Positions 56,349 through 64,000 of a DNA stretch of 64,000 nt are shown in pieces. Each line of letters starts with the position of its first letter. Positions within the stretch are counted from its first letter, which is position 1. The stretch covers positions 365,324-429,323 of the forward strand of contig NZ_VJXY01000001.1 of NCBI RefSeq assembly GCF_014831675.1. The letters are read 5' to 3'. Source of the stretch: Komarekiella delphini-convector SJRDD-AB1. GTDB taxonomy: Bacteria > Cyanobacteriota > Cyanobacteriia > Cyanobacteriales > Nostocaceae. The translations under genes and the position numbers were made by a program. The notes under the pieces are model-generated. The model did no database searches. It saw nothing but the letters and a program-made list of their open reading frames with translations, and was not told the origin of the DNA.

Positions 56349-57184
56349 TACAAGCGTGTCAATCGGTGTTTTACAGCGATTTTCATGTTTTTAGACCACA
56401 CTCTTGATTTCTCTGTGTGGCTCTGCCTTGAAAAGTTCAAATCGCCGGAAGCCGGCGCTCCGACTTTTCGCTGCGCCTCTACGTGAGATCAAAAAAACGT
56501 GGTACATTTACCTAAAAATAGCTGTAAGCTGTTATGCATTTAAATTGCACATTACCTCGACATTAGCTTGACTGTTAACCGTTAACTGTCAACAGTTAAC
56601 AGTTAACAACTACAAAGAGTAGTTATGCAATTTAGACGCGCGTTAGCTTAGTTATGTTATTTAGGTATAAGTGCTGAATACTGAGTAATCAAAGAATATA
56701 TCCAACATTTCTTCATTCTTTACTCAGAAATCAGCAACTCAGAAATCAGTTAAAAATATCAAAACCAGTAGTGGCAATATAATTACCCTAATCTGTCGTG
56801 GTTTTAAAAATAAATTTTTAGAACTTACACATTGAGATAAAAAATCGAGTATACAATGGTAGTTGTTAGACACGAAAGCTTGACTTTTATATGCTTTTCT
56901 GTCTAACAGACTACATGTATTATAGAGTGGTCAATTAGCAGTTTGAAAGGAACTAAGTGCATTGATGCTTAAGTTTTACAATGCGTAAGTCCTAAATTTA
57001 GCTTTCCACTGCTACAGTTATCAAGCTCTCTACCAATGCACTACACAAGCATTTAAAAAGCTAAAGACTCAAGATGTTTCTTGTAGCTTTAGTCATTTAA
57101 TTTACTTGATTTTAGGCAAGCGATCGCCACTGTAAATGTCAATGCAACACAGCTTAATCAAGTTGAATTCACCAACTTTATGAC
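56349..57184. other. 836-base non-coding stretch before the hetI-adjacent SDR
   Basis: It includes a dispersed repeat (GTTCAAATCGCCGGAAGCCG, then GCGCTCCGACTTTTCGC, 56434-56472), a CTGTTAACCGTTAACTGTCA heptad array (56571-56610) and long A/T-rich parts with no coding character. The last ~200 bases probably contain the promoter of the SDR gene. Confidence 0.5.
56571..56610. repeat. GTTAACA-type heptad array
   Basis: GACTGTTAACCGTTAACTGT then CAACAGTTAACAGTTAACAA: units read as both strands of the same heptad, forming an inverted arrangement around 56590. Confidence 0.75.
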
Positions 57185-57988
57185 ATGAATACAATACACC
57201 AAAGTCAGTGTAAACCAACTGCTCTTATTACTGGGGCAGCTAGTGGCATTGGCTACCAATTAGCACGCCTTTTTGCCGCTCATGATTATGATCTTGTAGT
57301 AGTAGACAGAAACGAAATAAAACTCATAGAGATGGTGTCTAAATTCCAAGAAGAATTTGGCATTTTCATCAAACCTATTATCAAGGATTTATCTATATCA
57401 ACATCTCCCGAAGAAATTTTCACTGAGTTACAAAAAGCAACGATCAAAATTGATGTGCTAGTGAATAATGCTGGATTTGGGACTTACGGATTATTTAATG
57501 AAACAAATCTGACCACTGAATTGGAAATGCTCCAGGTAAATTTGGTGTGTCTGACTCATTTAACTAAGTTATTTCTCAAGGATATGGTAAAGCAAGGTGA
57601 TGGCAAAATCTTAAACGTTGCCTCCGCTGCTGCTTTTCAACCAGGGCCTTTAATGGCAGTTTATTTTGCTACTAAAGCCTATATTTTATCGTTTTCAGAA
57701 GCGATCGCAAATGAATTAGAAGGTACAGGTGTCACCGTGACAGTTCTTTGCCCAGGCTCAACCGAATCTGCCTTTCATGAAAGAACAGGGATGGCAGGCT
57801 CTAAGCTGCTCAAGGGTAAGAAGATGATGGATGCAGAAACAGTAGCTAAAATTGGTTATCACGCCTTAATGCGCGGTAAAACAGTTGTTATTCCTGGTTT
57901 TATAAATAAAATACTCGCTAAAAGTGTCAGATTTATACCCAGAAAACAGGTGACAAAAATTGTCAGAAGTATGCAAGAAAATAAATAG
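57185..57988 (+). CDS. Short-chain dehydrogenase in the hetN position
   Basis: The 267-aa classical SDR has TALITGAASGIGYQLARLFA (TGxxxGIG), LVNNAGFGTYG (NNAG), a Ser in LNVASAAAFQ and YFATKAYILSF (Tyr-x3-Lys), with LCPGSTES near the end. Its overall sequence is DltE-like (COG0300 type). It is convergent with hetI, exactly where hetN lies in Anabaena PCC 7120. However, the pentapeptide RGSGR that HetN needs for pattern control is absent: the matching spot reads KQGDGKI. I treat it as a positional neighbour of unproven hetN identity, possibly a ketoacyl reductase for the glycolipid. Confidence 0.85.
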   Translation: MNTIHQSQCKPTALITGAASGIGYQLARLFAAHDYDLVVVDRNEIKLIEMVSKFQEEFGIFIKPIIKDLSISTSPEEIFTELQKATIKIDVLVNNAGFGTYGLFNETNLTTELEMLQVNLVCLTHLTKLFLKDMVKQGDGKILNVASAAAFQPGPLMAVYFATKAYILSFSEAIANELEGTGVTVTVLCPGSTESAFHERTGMAGSKLLKGKKMMDAETVAKIGYHALMRGKTVVIPGFINKILAKSVRFIPRKQVTKIVRSMQENK

Positions 57989-57993
57989 CAAGA

Positions 57994-58060
57994 GTAGACG
58001 CGATTAATCGCGTCTGTACAAGGGTCAAGAGACGCGATTAATCGCGTCTGTACAAGGGTC
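57994..58060. terminator. Two tandem 34-bp palindromic units between the SDR gene and hetI
   Basis: AGACGCGATTAATCGCGTCT, a perfect 20-bp palindrome, occurs at 57996-58015 and again at 58030-58049 within a 34-base tandem unit that includes GTACAAGGGTCAAG. It lies between convergent genes and would make strong hairpins for both transcripts. Confidence 0.7.
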
Positions 58061-58124
58061 AAGAGGCAGGAGATAATATTTATTCTTCCCCAATCCCCAG
58101 TCCCCATTCTCAAGACAAGTCTAA

Positions 58125-58844
58125 TCAATATTGCCAGCATTTTAAATGCCAATCTAAACCTGCAACAGCCACCGCCGCAACATAATCTTTAGCAGGTACT
58201 AGTTCAACAAGACCCCAGTCTTCAGACGTTTGTAATGTGGCTGGTTCTGTGGGAGTTAGTAATACTTCAATGTGCTCTAGCCCAACTAATCCATCTCCAG
58301 TTGCCTTTAAATAAGCTTCTTTGCAAGTCCAGTAACGAAAAAATACCTCTTGCTGTTGGTTGGGAGATAGCGATCGCAATACAGCATATTCTCTAGCTAA
58401 AAAGAAGCGTTTGGCAAGAGATTCTAAGTCAGAAACCGGGCGAATATACTCTAAATCAACACCAATTTGACGAGTGCAATTCACTCCAAATAAACCTAAG
58501 TTCTGGGAATGAGACAAATTAAACACCAGTCCACTATCAGCAAATGTATCCGCTAATACTGGTTTACCTCGCAATTGATAATCAAATCGGATCTTTTGCG
58601 GCTCTATACTCAAGTAGCGACCTAATATAGTTCGCAAGATACCGCGCCCAGCGATAAAACGTTGCCGATGCTTTTGAAAATAGAACCGCTCAGCTCGAGC
58701 AATTTCGTCACTGGACAGAGTTGCAGCCAAATATTGTAGCTGTTGTTCTGGTTGGTCAAGGTCTATTTGCCAAACATGAACATCATTTGGTAACAAAGTT
58801 AAATCTGTCGGTGCAGGTAGCCAGAGATGATTAAGTGCAGTCAT
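58125..58844 (-). CDS. hetI: 4'-Phosphopantetheinyl transferase HetI (Sfp type)
   Basis: The 239-aa Sfp-type transferase has RFIAGRGILRTILGRYL, GKPVLADTFADSGLVFNLSHS, the metal-binding IGVDLEYIRP and FFRYWTCKEAYLKATGDGL. It moves the phosphopantetheine arm from CoA to carrier proteins. In heterocystous cyanobacteria HetI-type enzymes activate the ACPs of the glycolipid synthase (S1394/S1526 of HglE, S44 of HglB here) and other carrier proteins. It is convergent with the SDR gene. Confidence 0.92.
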   Translation of the reverse strand: MTALNHLWLPAPTDLTLLPNDVHVWQIDLDQPEQQLQYLAATLSSDEIARAERFYFQKHRQRFIAGRGILRTILGRYLSIEPQKIRFDYQLRGKPVLADTFADSGLVFNLSHSQNLGLFGVNCTRQIGVDLEYIRPVSDLESLAKRFFLAREYAVLRSLSPNQQQEVFFRYWTCKEAYLKATGDGLVGLEHIEVLLTPTEPATLQTSEDWGLVELVPAKDYVAAVAVAGLDWHLKCWQY

Positions 58845-59227
58845 TAAGTCAGAAAGTCAAGGGAGGGATAAATAGAAGCAGCTGTTATAAGCTAACGCGC
58901 CTACATGTTGCATTTTCTCCTAAAGACCGTCATTAGTCATTTGTATTTACAAAGGACTAATAACTAATGACAAATATTAAGTTTAAATGTAAGCGTCACT
59001 ACTTAATACTGGGTTATATATAATTAGCCGCGATCGCTTCAGTGAGTCTAATGTTATGATTTATGACTCCAAATATACCTGCCTCCTTATTACTCTAGAT
59101 GTACGATCCCCAATTTGATGTTGAAACCTCTGAAAGAGAGTACGTTAAAACTCTTGACAGAGAATAGCAAATTTTCTTTTAGCTACAACATTAGTTATGA
59201 CTGTATTACTCAGAGGAATTACAAGGA
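58845..59227. other. Gap upstream of hetI and the small gene
   Basis: The stretch is A/T-rich and non-coding between divergent genes; a HIP1 octamer is near 59030. I see only a 22-codon frame (59099-59167) starting MYDPQFDVETSERE, which is too short to call. Confidence 0.4.
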
Positions 59228-59494
59228 ATGTCTGCAAGTTTTTTGGCAGTACCTAAGTTTCGTGAAGGTCAGATAGTAAGTTTTATTGGTGGGAAAGGCG
59301 TCGTCAAAAACTATCGATTTGAGTCAGATAGCTGGGACTCTTTGGTGGAAATGCCTATGGGGCCACCAGAAATGGGCCGGGTTGGTTATGAAACTATGAT
59401 TTGGTTATCTGAGGTAGATATCTCTTCACCGCTCAATAGTTTTTCTCAGAAAGTGCTAAATCTGCAACAAAAAACCCTTGCCAAAGCTTGCTAA
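59228..59494 (+). CDS. Small conserved cyanobacterial protein (SH3-like barrel)
   Basis: The 88-aa protein has GQIVSFIGGKGVVKNYRFES then SWDSLVEMPMGPPEMGRVGYETMIWLSEVDI, which looks like a small beta-barrel of the KOW/SH3 kind. A GAGGAATTACAAGG sequence lies before the ATG. Its function is unknown. It is followed at 46 bases by a 54-aa membrane protein on the same strand. Confidence 0.6.
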   Translation: MSASFLAVPKFREGQIVSFIGGKGVVKNYRFESDSWDSLVEMPMGPPEMGRVGYETMIWLSEVDISSPLNSFSQKVLNLQQKTLAKAC

Positions 59495-59539
59495 AAACCT
59501 ATTAGGGTTATTTCCTTGTAAAGATAATGAGGATAAATG

Positions 59540-59704
59540 ATGATAAATTTGGGCTATGTTGCCTTTTTTGTACTCCTACTAGCAGCGCTGCTATTAGCAA
59601 TCAAGCAAATGAGCGTTGCTTTAGATGAAGTAGATATTGAGCGCTTTACTCTCTGGACAAGTATTGCTTCTGTCATTGCTGGTTTACCAATAATGTTGTG
59701 GTAG
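59540..59704 (+). CDS. 54-residue membrane protein
   Basis: This short frame encodes MINLGYVAFFVLLLAALLLA, then IKQMSVALDEVDIERF and TLWTSIASVIAGLPIMLW: two hydrophobic helices separated by a short acidic loop. A GAGG sequence lies 7 bases before the ATG at 59540 (an adjacent ATG at 59537 is in frame but too close). Length, hydrophobicity and RBS support a real small protein; no family is recognised. It may be co-transcribed with the preceding small gene. Confidence 0.6.
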   Translation: MINLGYVAFFVLLLAALLLAIKQMSVALDEVDIERFTLWTSIASVIAGLPIMLW

Positions 59705-59792
59705 CGTCTGAATCAACGCCATCTTCTGTGCAATGATAGCTGCATCTGGTTAGATGATTGAATCAGGAACTTTAGAACCTTTGTTACTTTGT

Positions 59793-60842
59793 TTACTGCT
59801 CCTCCAACCATTGTAAAACTCGATTCCATGCCCACCAAGGGTCAGGGTCTTTTGCTTGACGCTGGCACTCTTTGCTGCTCAAATAGCCAACATGACCCCC
59901 GTAACGAGTCAGCAACAAATCTATTACAGGATTGCTAGCACAGGCAGCTTCTAAATCAGGTATGATAGCTGGGTGAAAAAGTGGGTCATCAGCAGCGTAT
60001 ACAATCAAGGTCGGTTTTGAGATCTGCGGCAGTATTTGCAGGGCGCTACTAGCTTGATAATATGCTTCTACAGAAGCAAAACCCAGTCGGTTAATTACCA
60101 GTTCCTTATCAAAATCCCAAATGCTGTTTGCTCTTTCAATTGCCGCTGGGTCAATGGTTCCAGGATGAGCATCATGTATTCGCCATGCTAGTTTTTTCAA
60201 ATTCCGTGCAATCCCAGCTTCTAAATATTTGCCAAGAGGCCTCTTGACTAAATAAGATAGCGATCGCAAAGAATCCAAACTTGGGCAAATCACTGCACCA
60301 CCAGCAATATCGCTGTTTTTTAGCCCAAAATACTCATCGTTTCTAGTTAGTACCGCAGCAGTTTTCACCCCCCACAACGCTAATTGTCCCCCTAAAGAAA
60401 ACCCTGTGAACCAAAACTTTTTCGGACATCCCATTTCTGCTGCTGCTGCTGCAATGCGAACAAAATCTTCACCCTCGTACAACCCATCAGAAGTCAAAGT
60501 CGGGGATAATTCAGCAGTTTTGCCGTGAGCACGCCAATCAAATAACACTACAGCGTAGCCTTGAGCGTATGCCTTTTGTCCTAGAAGCTTCAAAGACCAT
60601 TCCGTCTCTAGCTCACCTGTGATGCCATAAGTACCCACAATTGTGCTATGAGCATTTTCAGGGATGGCAACCCAACCAAAAATTGGTACATCTTGCCCAC
60701 CCGTAAAGATTTTTTTATGGTATAACGGCTCAGGATATCGATTAATGTCCCAGGATCTTTTTCCCCACAAAGCCGTGTAAACAGTCATTGCCACCCCGTT
60801 TTGCAAAAACTTAGGCGGTTTGTAGGGAGGGTGACACATCAT
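59793..60842 (-). CDS. YheT-like alpha/beta hydrolase
   Basis: The 349-aa protein has STIVGTYGITGELE (oxyanion region), AVVLFDWRAHGKTAEL, KFWFTGFSLGGQLALWG with the nucleophile Ser, VYAADDPLFHP with the acid Asp, and the catalytic His in RYGGHVGYL. This is the YheT/COG0429 family order and length. The substrate is unknown; members are thought to be carboxylesterases. It starts at ATG 60842, and a second ATG follows directly. Confidence 0.85.
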   Translation of the reverse strand: MMCHPPYKPPKFLQNGVAMTVYTALWGKRSWDINRYPEPLYHKKIFTGGQDVPIFGWVAIPENAHSTIVGTYGITGELETEWSLKLLGQKAYAQGYAVVLFDWRAHGKTAELSPTLTSDGLYEGEDFVRIAAAAAEMGCPKKFWFTGFSLGGQLALWGVKTAAVLTRNDEYFGLKNSDIAGGAVICPSLDSLRSLSYLVKRPLGKYLEAGIARNLKKLAWRIHDAHPGTIDPAAIERANSIWDFDKELVINRLGFASVEAYYQASSALQILPQISKPTLIVYAADDPLFHPAIIPDLEAACASNPVIDLLLTRYGGHVGYLSSKECQRQAKDPDPWWAWNRVLQWLEEQ

Positions 60843-60995
60843 AGCTAGATTTTCCTGTAATTTAGTCTTGATTTCACAATTCTTTCATCTTAAGATTTAT
60901 GTTAGATTTTAAAACTTTTTTATAATCTGTGCAGAAATCTTTGTATCTACCAAAGGTTCTTCTTTATCCTTAATAAGTAGTAATAATTTTTTAAG

Positions 60996-61739
60996 ATGCC
61001 GAGGATTCTAGTCATAGACGATGACCCAGCAATTTCAGAACTCGTTGCCGTCAACTTAGAAATGGCCGGCTACGATGTTAGTCAAGCTGAAGACGGCATC
61101 AAAGGTCAGGCATTGGCTCTCCAGCTACAACCAGACTTGATCATGCTCGATCTAATGTTGCCAAGAGTAGATGGATTTACCGTTTGTCAACGCCTGCGTC
61201 GGGACGATCGCACCGCAGAAATTCCCGTGTTAATGTTGACGGCTCTAAGCCAAACTCAGGATAAGGTAGAAGGCTTCAATGCTGGCGCAGATGACTACCT
61301 TACCAAACCCTTTGAAGTTGAAGAAATGCTGGCGCGGGTACGAGCACTATTGCGGCGTACTGACCGCATTCCCCAAGCAGCCAAGCATAGTGAAATTCTT
61401 AACTATGGATCACTCACCCTCGTTCCCGAAAGATTTGAGGCGATATGGTTCAATGAGACAGTGAAATTGACTCACTTGGAATTTGAGCTACTTCACTGCT
61501 TGCTTCAACGCCACGGTCAGACAGTTTCCCCCAGTGAAATCCTTAGAGAAGTTTGGGGTTACGATCCAGATGATGACATTGAAACAATTCGGGTGCATAT
61601 CCGCCACTTGAGAACTAAGTTAGAACCAGATCCCCGCCATCCTCGTTATATTAAAACTGTATATGGCGCGGGATATTGTCTAGAGTTACCCGGTGTACCT
61701 CCATCAGCTGAGGGAGCTTCCACATCAGTGGTTGAGTAA
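60996..61739 (+). CDS. rpaA: Response regulator RpaA (OmpR family)
   Basis: The 247-aa protein has a receiver domain ([20 protein letters not shown], phospho-acceptor D52 in [13 protein letters not shown], Lys in DDYLTKPF) and an OmpR winged helix ending [16 protein letters not shown]. The linker/effector stretch [20 protein letters not shown] is the hallmark of RpaA. RpaA is phosphorylated by SasA, is the output regulator of the circadian clock and affects phycobilisome association. The C-terminal tail [13 protein letters not shown] is short and not conserved. Confidence 0.93.
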   Translation: MPRILVIDDDPAISELVAVNLEMAGYDVSQAEDGIKGQALALQLQPDLIMLDLMLPRVDGFTVCQRLRRDDRTAEIPVLMLTALSQTQDKVEGFNAGADDYLTKPFEVEEMLARVRALLRRTDRIPQAAKHSEILNYGSLTLVPERFEAIWFNETVKLTHLEFELLHCLLQRHGQTVSPSEILREVWGYDPDDDIETIRVHIRHLRTKLEPDPRHPRYIKTVYGAGYCLELPGVPPSAEGASTSVVE

Positions 61740-61804
61740 ACGATTTGGCACTCTGTTCTGGAAAAATTCCCTGAGTGCCAGTCAATTAGTAACAGGTATT
61801 AAGA

Positions 61805-62428
61805 TTACCAGTTAGTTACTGCTTGAGCGATCGCCTTTTGAGCTTGAGCGAAAGACTGTTCACGAGCAGCCTCACCCGCATTGAGGTTTTCCAGATGAAT
61901 GAAAGAAACGTCTGTAATGCCAATAAAGCCAAAAATCGCTCTCAGATAGGGTTCTTGATAATCATAAGGAGCTGCGGGACTTCCATTTGTAAAGCTACCA
62001 CCACGAGCCGTGATCACTAACAACTTTTTCCCTTCAACCAACCCTTGAAAATTCCCTTGCGCTGTAACAGCGAAGGTGCGACCAACACGAACAATTTGGT
62101 CAATGTAAGCCTTGAAGGTAGAAGGTATATTAAAGTTGTACATCGGTATACCGAAGACGTAGCGGTCAGCTGCAAGAAACTCATCAACTAAAGCATCAGA
62201 CACCTGAATTGCCTCTGCTAATTCAGGTGTGTGTGCCTGCGGTGGTGTAAAAGCAGCAGCAATCCATGATTCATCTACATGAGGAACAGGATTGTGACCT
62301 AAGTCTCGATAGCTTACTGAGCTTTCAGGATGAACGGTTTGCCATTCTGTGACAAATTTATGGGTAAGTGTGCGTGAATGAGAACGCTCACCACGCGGAC
62401 TAGAATCAATATGGAGAATATTTGTCAT
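61805..62428 (-). CDS. azoR: FMN-dependent NADH azoreductase
   Basis: The 207-aa flavodoxin-like protein has ILHIDSSPRGERSHSRTLT (FMN phosphate loop), FGIPMYNFNIPSTFKAYIDQ (flavin ring) and KKLLVITARGGSF. AzoR enzymes reduce quinones and azo dyes with NADH and protect against quinone stress. It is divergent from an HxlR-type regulator, as for azoR/yodB pairs in other bacteria, although the 287-base spacer here holds a dispersed repeat. Confidence 0.9.
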   Translation of the reverse strand: MTNILHIDSSPRGERSHSRTLTHKFVTEWQTVHPESSVSYRDLGHNPVPHVDESWIAAAFTPPQAHTPELAEAIQVSDALVDEFLAADRYVFGIPMYNFNIPSTFKAYIDQIVRVGRTFAVTAQGNFQGLVEGKKLLVITARGGSFTNGSPAAPYDYQEPYLRAIFGFIGITDVSFIHLENLNAGEAAREQSFAQAQKAIAQAVTNW

Positions 62429-62495
62429 AAATAAATTTCCTACAAAAAATCGCTCCTACAAGTCTTTAACAGTGTTGAGGTCAAATTTTAAGTTC

Positions 62496-62633
62496 ATCCC
62501 ACCCCTAAAAGGGGATGGGATAACACGAAAGATTGTTGACAGTTGACTGTTAACTGTTAACCGTCAACGGCGTCGGGGCGTCTTTCATCACCTACCGAGA
62601 AGGAATGGGTTTTCCTGACGCCTTTTTATAAAA
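62496..62633 (-). repeat. Dispersed repeat, copy C (reverse orientation)
   Basis: In reverse it reads TTATAAAAAGGCGTCAGGAA, AACCCATTCCTTCTCGGTAG, GTGATGAAAGACGCCCCGAC, GCCGTTGACGGTTAACAGTT and ends in CCCATCCCCTTTTAGGGGTG. It matches copy A and copy B block by block and lies in the azoR/HxlR intergenic region. Confidence 0.85.
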
Positions 62634-62689
62634 CACTGCCGAGTTGACTTTAAACTATGTATAGCTAATATGAGAAGTAGGCACTGAAA

Positions 62690-62704
62690 AGTAAGATACT
62701 TACT
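62690..62704. promoter_or_regulatory. HxlR-type operator candidate
   Basis: AGTAAG-ATA-CTTACT is a perfect 6+3+6 palindrome, 11 bases before the HxlR start codon and on the azoR promoter side. Size and position fit an autoregulatory HxlR/YodB operator. Confidence 0.6.
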
Positions 62705-62715
62705 AAAAAGTAACT

Positions 62716-63063
62716 ATGAAAGCTGAAGCAGAAAACCATAGCAGGCTGAATTGTGAAGTGGAAACCACGCTAAAGGTGATTGGCGGACGCTGGAAGGTTT
62801 TGATTATTAGAGAATTAATGACCAACGTAAAACGGTTTGGCGAATTGCAGCGAGCCTTACCCGGAATTACTCAAAAAATGCTGACCCAGCAACTTAGAGA
62901 AATGGAGGAAGATGGTATTATTCATCGAGAAGTTTATCCTCAAATCCCACCCAAAGTGGAATATTCATTAACTTCTTTGGGAGAAAGTTTGCAACCAATT
63001 CTTTATGCAATGCATGAATGGGCTATTAAACATTACAGCTCAAATAAATCACATTTAAGTTAA
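62716..63063 (+). CDS. HxlR-family redox-type regulator
   Basis: The 115-aa winged helix has [25 protein letters not shown], then [30 protein letters not shown] and a wing [12 protein letters not shown]. The single Cys13 near the N-terminus is where the quinone/thiol-sensing Cys of YodB-like HxlR proteins sits, so it may sense quinones. It is divergent from azoR and likely represses both genes via the palindrome at 62690. Confidence 0.88.
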   Translation: MKAEAENHSRLNCEVETTLKVIGGRWKVLIIRELMTNVKRFGELQRALPGITQKMLTQQLREMEEDGIIHREVYPQIPPKVEYSLTSLGESLQPILYAMHEWAIKHYSSNKSHLS

Positions 63064-63391
63064 AAATGAGCGTTGCTTTTTAAGGTGTAATGTATTTTTC
63101 TTGGTGTTTTAGTATCTTGGTGGTTCAAAAGTCAATTTTTTAACCATCAAGACACGTTCGCGGAGCGTCTCGCAGAGAAGACACGAAGATAAAAAGTCCG
63201 AAATTATGTAAACTTGTTTGGATTTTTGCCTACCTTGAAATGTATAGTCCTATGAGAGATGCAATTTTTGACTTTCATACTCATATTCAGCAAGCCCTGA
63301 AAATGCTTAATGGTTCAACCTTCTTCTATAAAGATGCTACGCAAACAGTAAATTAAAAATTCGGAATTACTCAAAATTAATTTTGAGTTTA
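63064..63391. other. Non-coding gap
   Basis: I see no gene. The phrase TTTCATACTCATATTCAGCAA at 63277-63297 matches 2499-2519. The text ACACGTTCGCGGAGCGTCTC at 63152-63171 is a palindromic dispersed word. Confidence 0.4.
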
Positions 63392-63784
63392 TTAGTTATT
63401 TTGCAAATATTCAATCGCCGCTTCTAATTTTGAGGAATATCTTTCAGCAAACCTTTCAAACCAAAGTCCTTCAGATGAAAAAGGATCTAATTTAGTTAAC
63501 CATTCTTTTGCCTGTACTCTCAGAGCTTCTATTTGTTTAGCTTTGAGTTTTTCTTGTTGAATTCGTTCTTGTTCTAGTTCTTGTTGCCTTTTTAACTCCT
63601 CAGCAGCATCTTGCTCTGCAAAATTGGCCTTGACTTCTGCTAAAAGATTATCTATTAAAGATGCCGACTTTTTTGACGGTTGGATAAACGACTTGGCTAT
63701 GTTTGACTTTGGTTGCTGCTGTTTAGGTTGTACTTCTTCGTACTCAGCTTTGAGTTGAGCTAACAGTTCATCAATAGAATCCAT
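63392..63784 (-). CDS. Slr1339-family protein (coiled-coil)
   Basis: The 130-aa protein starts MDSIDELLAQLKAEYEEVQP and has a second copy of the same pattern, SLIDNLLAEVKANFAEQDAAEEL. A long charged coiled coil (residues ~75-105) follows, then LTKLDPFSSEGLWFERFAERYSSKLEAAIEYL. The pattern matches the cyanobacterial family annotated from Slr1339 as salt-stress-related. I infer no enzymatic role. It is a single gene read leftward. Confidence 0.7.
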   Translation of the reverse strand: MDSIDELLAQLKAEYEEVQPKQQQPKSNIAKSFIQPSKKSASLIDNLLAEVKANFAEQDAAEELKRQQELEQERIQQEKLKAKQIEALRVQAKEWLTKLDPFSSEGLWFERFAERYSSKLEAAIEYLQNN

Positions 63785-63913
63785 TGTTGCAAGTCCTATA
63801 AACAGTATAGCTAGTACGTTATAGCGGAAATCAACATACTGACCGACAAGATATTAGAAGCCAATAAAACAAGGATTTTTGACCTTTTTAATTTTTTAAC
63901 TTCGCAAGCGTTG

Positions 63914-64000
63914 CTAGTCATTAATAGCATTAAGCAGCACTTCTGATAAACTTAAATCTTCCATATCTTCCATAGTAATAGTGTCACAGATATCAAACTT
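63914..64000 (-). CDS. 3' end of an unidentified gene at the window edge
   Basis: On the minus strand the frame enters at 64000 and reads KFDICDTITMEDMEDLSLSE then VLLNAIND before TAG at 63914-63916. The acidic, helical composition is protein-like and the frame has no stop over 28 codons. Too little is present to name it. Confidence 0.45.
   Translation of the reverse strand, partial: KFDICDTITMEDMEDLSLSEVLLNAIND

Noticed and set aside
57185-57988. Direct naming of the SDR as HetN
   Set aside because: Position agrees, but the RGSGR motif is missing and the sequence is DltE-like rather than HetN-like.
59099-59167. 22-codon frame MYDPQFDVETSERE...
   Set aside because: Too short, without a clear ribosome binding site.
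1-64000. tRNA, rRNA and riboswitch genes
   Set aside because: Reading the intergenic regions I found no cloverleaf with a GTTCGA-type T loop and CCA-side pairing, and no riboswitch-like conserved block. A covariance-model scan would be needed to exclude small RNAs.

Overview
The window looks like a chromosomal segment of a filamentous, heterocyst-forming cyanobacterium (Nostocales; Nostoc/Anabaena/Calothrix-like). Three things suggest this: abundant GCGATCGC (HIP1) octamers, many 7-bp tandem repeat arrays of the GTTAACA/GTCAACA type, and a nearly complete heterocyst glycolipid island (hgl/hgd genes with hetI). RpaA and a CpcT-like bilin lyase also fit a phycobilisome-containing cyanobacterium. 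No rRNA, tRNA, CRISPR array, integrase or intact transposase was recognised.

Region 1 (1-13 kb) is mostly housekeeping: uppS (undecaprenyl-PP synthase), a methyltransferase/small phosphatase gene pair, a secreted protein, secA, a diheme cytochrome c, tmk, an Rpn-like nuclease-fold protein, an alpha/beta hydrolase, a small DUF7219-type protein and an MFS transporter. Region 2 (13-20.5 kb) is a redox/electrophile-handling cluster: GNAT acetyltransferase, glutathione S-transferase, a broken short-chain dehydrogenase, a nitroreductase, an Old Yellow Enzyme and thioredoxin. A divergent ArsR-type regulator follows, with a perfect palindrome in its intergenic region, and then a CpdA-like phosphodiesterase and a CpcT-like lyase.

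Region 3 (20.6-50 kb) is the heterocyst glycolipid island. On the minus strand, reading away from the centre, are hgdB and hgdC (DevB/DevC-type exporter), an epimerase, a GT2 glycosyltransferase, a DUF2141 secreted protein, a membrane GT2 and a GT4 that is positionally hglT. On the plus strand are a small protein, hglE (KS-AT-ACP-ACP-partial KR), a KR-DH protein, a KS-CLF-AT protein, a PfaD-type enoyl reductase and hglB (ACP-thioester reductase). Together they resemble a polyunsaturated-fatty-acid-type iterative synthase that builds the long-chain polyol. The reductase releases the chain as an alcohol or aldehyde, the glycosyltransferase glycosylates it, and HgdBC would export the glycolipid to the envelope. 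HetI (58.1-58.8 kb) is a phosphopantetheinyl transferase of the kind that activates the ACPs.

Region 4 (50-64 kb) holds an RND efflux pump with its adaptor and a divergent PadR regulator, placed between hglB and the SDR/hetI pair. The SDR in the usual hetN position lacks the RGSGR motif. Then come a 54-aa membrane protein, a YheT-like hydrolase, rpaA, an azoR/HxlR divergent pair, an Slr1339-family protein and the 3' end of an unidentified gene.

The most notable signals are repeats remodelling genes. An SDR gene has been hit twice by small dispersed repeats, one in frame and one bringing stop codons. An 11-unit heptad array is translated inside HglE. The ketoreductase didomain is split between hglE and the next gene. 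A dispersed repeat supplies the C-terminus of the small gene upstream of hglE.
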